Both the position numbers and the translations under genes were made by a program. A DNA stretch of 5,399 bases from an uncultured Cyanobium sp. (GTDB taxonomy: Bacteria > Cyanobacteriota > Cyanobacteriia > PCC-6307 > Cyanobiaceae), in the NCBI GenBank assembly GCA_937919075.1, contig CALFOF010000193.1:1-5399 (forward strand). The letters run 5' to 3'. Positions 1 to 5,399 of this stretch are shown one piece after another (the first letter of the stretch is position 1; each line of letters opens with the position of its first letter). The notes below the pieces were generated by a model. The model was not told where the DNA came from and did not search any database. It worked only from the letters and a program-made list of their open reading frames with translations.

Positions 1-650
1 GGCCTGGCATTGGTGCTGTTTCTGCTGGCCCACCTGGCCGGCGTGGCACAGCTGGTGCTCGATCCGGCCGGTTTTGAAGCGCTGGCGGCCTGGCTCCATG
101 CCAGCCCCTGGTTGCCCGCGGCGGAACTGGGGCTGGCCCTGGCTGCCCTCACCCACGTGGCGCTGAGCCTGCAACGGGTGCTGCACGCTGCCCGTGCGCG
201 CGGTGAGGCCGGCTACGCCCAGCTGCGCAGCCGTCGCCCCGACCGCCTCGCCGCTTTTGCCTCCCGCACCGCGCCGCTCAGCGGCAGCGTGCTGCTGCTG
301 TTTCTGGTGGTGCATCTGCGCCAGTTGCGCTGGCAGCGGCCGCCGGCCGGACTGGAGGCGCAGGCGGTGGCCCAGGCGCTCAGCTCTCCCTGGGCTCTCG
401 CGCTTTACCTGGGGGCGGCCGGGGCCCTGGCCCTGCATCTGCTGCACGGCAGCGAGAGCGCCCACCGCAGCCTGGGCCTGCTGAAAGCCGCCAACGCTGA
501 TCGCCTGCGCATGGGCGGCTGGCTGCTGGCACTGCTGGTGGGCGGCGGCTTCGCGCTGGTGGCGGGCCTGGCCGCCGGTGCGGCAGGTGGCCTGGTGGCG
601 GGAGCTGCTCAAGGCCCGGGGAGCTTGGTGGGCCTGGTTGGTCTGCTGCC

Positions 651-654
<4 letters not shown>
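1..654 (+). CDS. sdhC: Succinate dehydrogenase/fumarate reductase cytochrome b subunit, b558 family (5' partial)
   Basis: This is the membrane anchor of complex II. It carries haem b and the quinone site and passes electrons between SdhB and the quinone pool. The frame is open from base 1, so the start and probably 15-20 N-terminal residues lie outside the window; the TTG at base 10 falls inside helix I and is unlikely to be the start. Numbering from base 1, there are five hydrophobic stretches at about 1-21, 38-61, 92-106, 130-150 and 171-193. Histidines sit where the di-haem B-type family has its ligands: H11 (FLLAHLAG), H52 (ALTHVAL), H105 (LVVHLRQ) and H146/H149 (HLLHGSESAHRSLG). The last motif is very typical of the family. 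Four conserved His positions imply two b haems, and no second anchor gene (SdhD) follows. The C-terminal tail is rich in Gly and Ala. The stop overlaps the sdhA start (ATGA). Confidence 0.88.
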
Positions 655-2590
<1,936 letters not shown>

Positions 2591-2594
<4 letters not shown>

Positions 2595-3328
2595 GCAGCA
2601 CGACCATCCGGCTCACGCTGCGCATCTGGCGCCAGGAGGGCCCGCAGCAGCCTGGTGCCTTCGTGAGCTATGCGCTGGAGCCGCTCAGCCCCGATCTCTC
2701 ACTGCTGGAAGCGCTCGATCGCCTCAACGAAACCTTGCTGATGGCCGGTGAGCGGCCGGTGGGCTTCGACCACGATTGCCGCGAGGGCATCTGCGGGGCC
2801 TGCGGCTTCATGGTCAACGGCCAGGCCCACGGCCCCCAGCGCGCCACCAGCGTCTGCCAGCTCTACCTGCGCCACTTCCGCAATGGCGACACGCTCACGC
2901 TCGAACCCTGGCGCGCCCGGGCCTTTCCGCTGCAACAAGACCTCAGCGTTGATCGATCTGCCTTCGACCGGCTGCTGGCGGCGGGTGGCTACGTGTCGGT
3001 GAACACGGGCAGCGCGCCAGCGGCCAATGCGCTGCTGGTGGGCCGGGAGCAGGCGGAGCAGGCCTTCGCCGCCGCCAGCTGCATCGGCTGTGGTGCCTGC
3101 GTGGCCGCTTGCCCCAACGCCTCTGCCAGCCTGTTCGTGGCCGCCAAGCTGGGCCACCTGGCCCTGCTGCCCCAGGGACAACCGGAGCGGCAGCGGCGCT
3201 CGACGGCCCTGCAGATCGCCATGGCAGCCGAGGGGTTCGGCAGCTGCAGCAACCAGCTGGAGTGCGCCGCCGTGTGCCCGAAGGAGATCTCCGCCGACTG
3301 GATCAGCCGCATGAATCGTTCCGGCTGA
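2591..3328 (+). CDS. sdhB: Succinate dehydrogenase/fumarate reductase iron-sulfur subunit
   Basis: This is the electron-transfer subunit of complex II (245 residues), linking the FAD of SdhA to the haems and quinone site of SdhC. The N-terminal ferredoxin domain has C63, C68, C71 and C89 for the [2Fe-2S] cluster (DCREGICGACGF, then TSVCQLY). The C-terminal domain has CIGCGACVAACP, giving C164, C167, C170 and C174, then CSNQLECAAVCP with C219, C225 and C229. By analogy with E. coli SdhB, C164/C167/C170/C229 bind [4Fe-4S] and C174/C219/C225 bind [3Fe-4S]. Residue 222, where a fourth cysteine would be needed for a second [4Fe-4S] cluster, is Gln, which supports the 3Fe assignment. LRIWRQEGP near the N-terminus, GGYVSVNTG at 132-140 and LALLPQG at 190-196 are typical of the Bacteroidetes-type subunit. 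The start overlaps the sdhA stop (ATGA), and no clear ribosome binding site is seen, so translational coupling is likely. Confidence 0.96.
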
Positions 3329-3336
3329 CCGGCTGA
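3321..3336 (+). repeat. Perfect 8-bp tandem duplication at the sdhB stop codon
   Basis: CCGGCTGA occurs at 3321-3328 and again immediately at 3329-3336, followed by a partial CCGA. The first copy ends in the sdhB TGA stop; the second TGA is in another frame and closes the frame upstream of the next gene. It is probably a small slippage duplication with no evident function. The rest of the spacer to 3402 shows no convincing promoter, hairpin terminator or operator. Confidence 0.6.
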
Positions 3337-3402
3337 CCGACCGCCGATGCGGCTGCAGAACCCAGTCCGATCCGCGCACGCTGCCATGCTGGCCGCAGAA
3401 CA

Positions 3403-5130
3403 ATGAACTTCTTCGTCAAACTCACCGATGCGATGGCGAGCCGCCAGTCGCTGCTGATCACCGGTTTGGATCCCAACCCGGAGATGCTGCAGACCTGGAC
3501 CCGCCATCACCCCTCCAGTGGCTCGTTCCTGGCTCAGGCACGACGCTGGATCAAGGCGGTGATCGACGCCACCGGTGATCACGTCTGCGCCTACAAACCG
3601 AGCCTCGGCTTCTACCAGGCGTTGGGGCCGATCGGCATTGAGCTGCTGCACGAGGTGCGCGAACTGGTGCCGCGGGACATGCCGCTGATCCTGGATGCCA
3701 AGCACGGCGATCTGAACACCTCCTCGGCACTGGCCCACTACGTGTTCCGGGAACTGGGCGCTGATGCGCTCACCCTCTTGCCGCTCGCTGGCCAGGACAT
3801 CGTCGCTCCGTTCCTGCTCTATCCCGACCGAGCCGTGGTGATCACCTGCCACAGCTCCAATCCCGGCGCGCGGGTGTTTCAGCACCACCCAGATGAAGAG
3901 CGGCCGCTCTACACAACGGTGGTGCGTGAGAGCCAGCTATGGGCCACCGCCGAGCAGCTGCTGCTGGAGGTGGGCACCAGTGATCCGGCGGTGCTGGCGC
4001 GGGTGCGCAGCGAGGCACCGGAACGCTTCTTGATCCTGCGCAGCCTCTGGGAGCAGGAGGAGCGGCTGGAAGCCCTGCTGCAGGCGGGCCTGAATGCCTC
4101 AGGCGATGGTCTGCTGCTGCCCCTGCCCCAGCACCTGCTGGTGCAGAAGGGCATGGCGGCCGGCACCAGCGCCCTGCGAAGCCAGATCGAAACCATGCGG
4201 CACCGCTGGCTCAGCAATGTGGCTGATCGCTGCGAGCTGTGGTTGCCGGCGCCGGTAGGGGCTGCCGCTGTTGCGGTCGGCGGCGCTGCGAGCGGAAGTG
4301 CTGCGATCGGCGCTGCTTCAGGTGCTGCGAACGGGGCTGGTACCTCTGGGAACGACGACGCAGCAAAGGCCGTGGCAGCCCGCGCTGGAGCTCAAGGGAA
4401 TGGAGCAGCGACAGACAACGTCCCAGAAAACGGCACCGGGCGCGGCGTAGGCGAGCGTGGTGGGCTTGGCGATGACGGAGACAACGCCTCCACCGGGCGC
4501 GAGGGTCAAGCGATCAACGTCGATCCGCTCGATGAACTGATCGTGGAACTGTTTGACGTGGGCTGCCTGCTGTTCGGTGAGTATGTGCAGGCTTCCGGCG
4601 CCATCTTCAACTACTACATCGATCTGCGCCAGATCATTTCCGATCCCAACCTGTTTCACCGGGTGCTGCATGCCTACACCGGCCAGCTCGAAGGGCTGCG
4701 GTTTGATCGGATCGCCGGCATTCCCTATGGATCACTGCCCACTGCCACCGGCCTGTCGCTCAAGCTGCATCTGCCGCTGATCTACCCCCGCAAGGAAGTG
4801 AAAGCCCACGGGGCGCGGCGGCTGATCGAAGGCGACTTCAACGAGGGCGAAACCGTGGTGGTGGTCGACGACATCCTGATCACCGGTGGCAGTGTGCTGG
4901 AGGGCATCGCCAAGCTGGAAGCCTCCGGCCTGGTGGTGCACGACGTGGTGGTGTTCATCGACCACGGCGGCCAGGCTCGCCAACGGCTGGCGGAGGCGGG
5001 CTACCGCACCCATGCGGTGCTGACGATCCCCCGCATCACCACTGTGTTGGTGGCGGCTGGGCGTTTGAACAGCGCCCAGGCGGACCTGCTGGGCGGCGGT
5101 GCTGCGACTTCGGCGCGTCCAGCGAGCTGA
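3403..5130 (+). CDS. pyrFE: Bifunctional orotidine-5'-phosphate decarboxylase / orotate phosphoribosyltransferase (PyrF-PyrE fusion)
   Basis: A cytoplasmic 575-residue fusion that would carry out the last two steps of UMP synthesis: orotate plus PRPP to OMP (C-terminal half), then OMP to UMP plus CO2 (N-terminal half). Residues 1 to about 280 are an OMP decarboxylase: GLDPNP at 21-26, K65 in YKPSLGFYQ, and the catalytic D98-K100-D103 in LDAKHGDLNTSS. Residues 370-570 are an orotate phosphoribosyltransferase: YYIDLR at 404-409, R463/K464/K467 in YPRKEVKAHG, and the PRPP loop VVVVDDILITGGS at 485-497. The order is opposite to animal and plant UMP synthase (OPRT first) but is known from cyanobacteria and kinetoplastids. 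The domains are joined by an Ala/Gly-rich linker at about 286-368. The ATG at 3403 is chosen because an in-frame stop lies at 3334-3336 and no other in-frame ATG follows it; no strong Shine-Dalgarno is seen. The gene lies 74 bases after sdhB and 5 before the antiporter, so co-transcription is plausible. Confidence 0.93.
   Translation: MNFFVKLTDAMASRQSLLITGLDPNPEMLQTWTRHHPSSGSFLAQARRWIKAVIDATGDHVCAYKPSLGFYQALGPIGIELLHEVRELVPRDMPLILDAKHGDLNTSSALAHYVFRELGADALTLLPLAGQDIVAPFLLYPDRAVVITCHSSNPGARVFQHHPDEERPLYTTVVRESQLWATAEQLLLEVGTSDPAVLARVRSEAPERFLILRSLWEQEERLEALLQAGLNASGDGLLLPLPQHLLVQKGMAAGTSALRSQIETMRHRWLSNVADRCELWLPAPVGAAAVAVGGAASGSAAIGAASGAANGAGTSGNDDAAKAVAARAGAQGNGAATDNVPENGTGRGVGERGGLGDDGDNASTGREGQAINVDPLDELIVELFDVGCLLFGEYVQASGAIFNYYIDLRQIISDPNLFHRVLHAYTGQLEGLRFDRIAGIPYGSLPTATGLSLKLHLPLIYPRKEVKAHGARRLIEGDFNEGETVVVVDDILITGGSVLEGIAKLEASGLVVHDVVVFIDHGGQARQRLAEAGYRTHAVLTIPRITTVLVAAGRLNSAQADLLGGGAATSARPAS
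4258..4506 (+). other. Low-complexity interdomain linker of the PyrF-PyrE fusion
   Basis: This stretch encodes about 83 residues (286-368) dominated by Ala, Gly, Asn, Asp, Ser and Thr, with almost no large hydrophobic residues. It begins with degenerate short peptide repeats (GAASG, SAAIG, AASG, AANG) at 4282-4335, built from variants of GGTGCTGCGA, and ends in a Gly/Asp/Arg-rich part. Predicted by eye to be disordered. It lies exactly between the end of the decarboxylase homology and the start of the transferase homology, and the frame stays open throughout. It is therefore read as a tether, not a third domain. Confidence 0.8.
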
Positions 5131-5135
5131 CCCCG

Positions 5136-5399
5136 ATGCTCAGCTGGCCGCTGCTGGAGGAAATGGGCGCGCAGCTGGGCTCCTTTGCCACAGCAGCAAC
5201 TTCGACCGCAATCCTGGCCACAACGGCAGGAGCAGAAGCCGTGAAAGGGCTGGAGGCAGAGACGGCCAGCGCTGTGCAGCAAAGCCTCGACGCCATTCCC
5301 TATCAACAGCGGCTGTTGTTCATCGGGGTGGTGTTCATCGGCACGCTGGCGATCAGCCGCTTTTCGGTGAAGGTGGGGATCCCGGCAATTCTCGGTGTG
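5136..5399 (+). CDS. Probable cation/proton antiporter, CPA1 type (3' partial)
   Basis: An open frame of 88 codons runs off the right edge. Residues 1-58 are mostly polar and Ala/Thr-rich. From about residue 59 a membrane segment begins (LLFIGVVFIGTLAI), followed by SRFSVKVGIPAILGV. The pairing of a first helix with a following (S/K)-x-GIP-x-(I/L)LG motif is typical of the start of NhaP-like or K+/H+ antiporters of the CPA1 family, which exchange Na+ or K+ for H+ across the membrane. The ATG at 5136, five bases after the pyrFE stop, gives the longest reading. ATG 5163 is an alternative. The roughly 55 residues before the first helix are longer than usual for the family. Only the first helix is in view, so the exact subfamily, ion and catalytic residues cannot be judged. 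Confidence 0.65.
   Translation, partial: MLSWPLLEEMGAQLGSFATAATSTAILATTAGAEAVKGLEAETASAVQQSLDAIPYQQRLLFIGVVFIGTLAISRFSVKVGIPAILGV
5156..5160 (+). promoter_or_regulatory. Possible Shine-Dalgarno for an internal antiporter start
   Basis: GGAGG lies two bases before the in-frame ATG at 5163. The match to the anti-Shine-Dalgarno core is good, but the spacing is shorter than the usual 5-9 bases. It is the only strong purine-rich motif near the start of this gene, so 5163 deserves consideration as the true start instead of 5136. It may equally be part of ordinary coding sequence (Leu-Glu-Glu codons). Confidence 0.25.

Noticed and set aside
3329..3402. Possible terminator or promoter between sdhB and pyrFE.
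   Set aside because: There is no stem-loop followed by a T-run and no convincing -35/-10 pair; only the small CCGGCTGA duplication stands out.
2699..3888. Minus-strand open frames of 234 and 299 codons across sdhB, the spacer and the start of pyrFE.
   Set aside because: They overlap clearly real + strand genes, have no recognisable motifs, and contain mirror-image low-complexity sequence.
4239..4475. Arg/Cys/Trp-rich open frame in another + frame over the pyrFE linker, which might suggest a frameshift or hidden small gene.
   Set aside because: The pyrFE frame remains open across the linker with both flanking domains in frame, so no frameshift is needed. The alternative peptide has the Arg/Trp-rich look of a shifted frame in GC-rich DNA.

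Overview
The window is a GC-rich stretch (roughly two thirds G+C by eye) of bacterial chromosome, with five genes in a row on the + strand and almost no intergenic DNA. The fused OMP decarboxylase-orotate phosphoribosyltransferase gene, with the decarboxylase first and cyanobacterial-style motifs, suggests a GC-rich cyanobacterium of the Cyanobium/Synechococcus kind. That assignment is an inference from one gene plus composition, with no rRNA to confirm it.

Bases 1-3328 hold a complete-looking respiratory complex II operon in the order sdhC-sdhA-sdhB. The cytochrome b gene runs in from the left edge and lacks its first codons. The flavoprotein and iron-sulfur genes are whole. Each junction is a 4-base ATGA overlap, so translation is probably coupled. 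All three subunits resemble the type known from Bacteroidetes and Chlorobi: one five-helix, di-haem membrane anchor, no SdhD, and a roughly 640-residue flavoprotein. They should form a membrane enzyme that exchanges electrons between succinate/fumarate and the quinone pool. Covalent-FAD, dicarboxylate-site and Fe-S cluster residues are all visible.

Bases 3329-3402 are a short spacer with no visible promoter or terminator. Bases 3403-5130 encode a PyrF-PyrE fusion that would catalyse the last two steps of de novo UMP synthesis. The two enzymes are separated by about 83 residues of Ala/Gly-rich, probably disordered linker. Five bases later, at 5136, the first 88 codons of a probable CPA1-type cation/proton antiporter begin and run off the right edge.

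I saw no RNA genes, mobile elements, CRISPR array or phage genes, and no gene that looks like part of an unknown defence or biosynthetic system. The points most worth checking are the Bacteroidetes-type complex II in a probable cyanobacterium, low-complexity insertions in two otherwise conserved enzymes (SdhA and PyrFE), and a divergent phosphate-binding half in the OMP decarboxylase domain.
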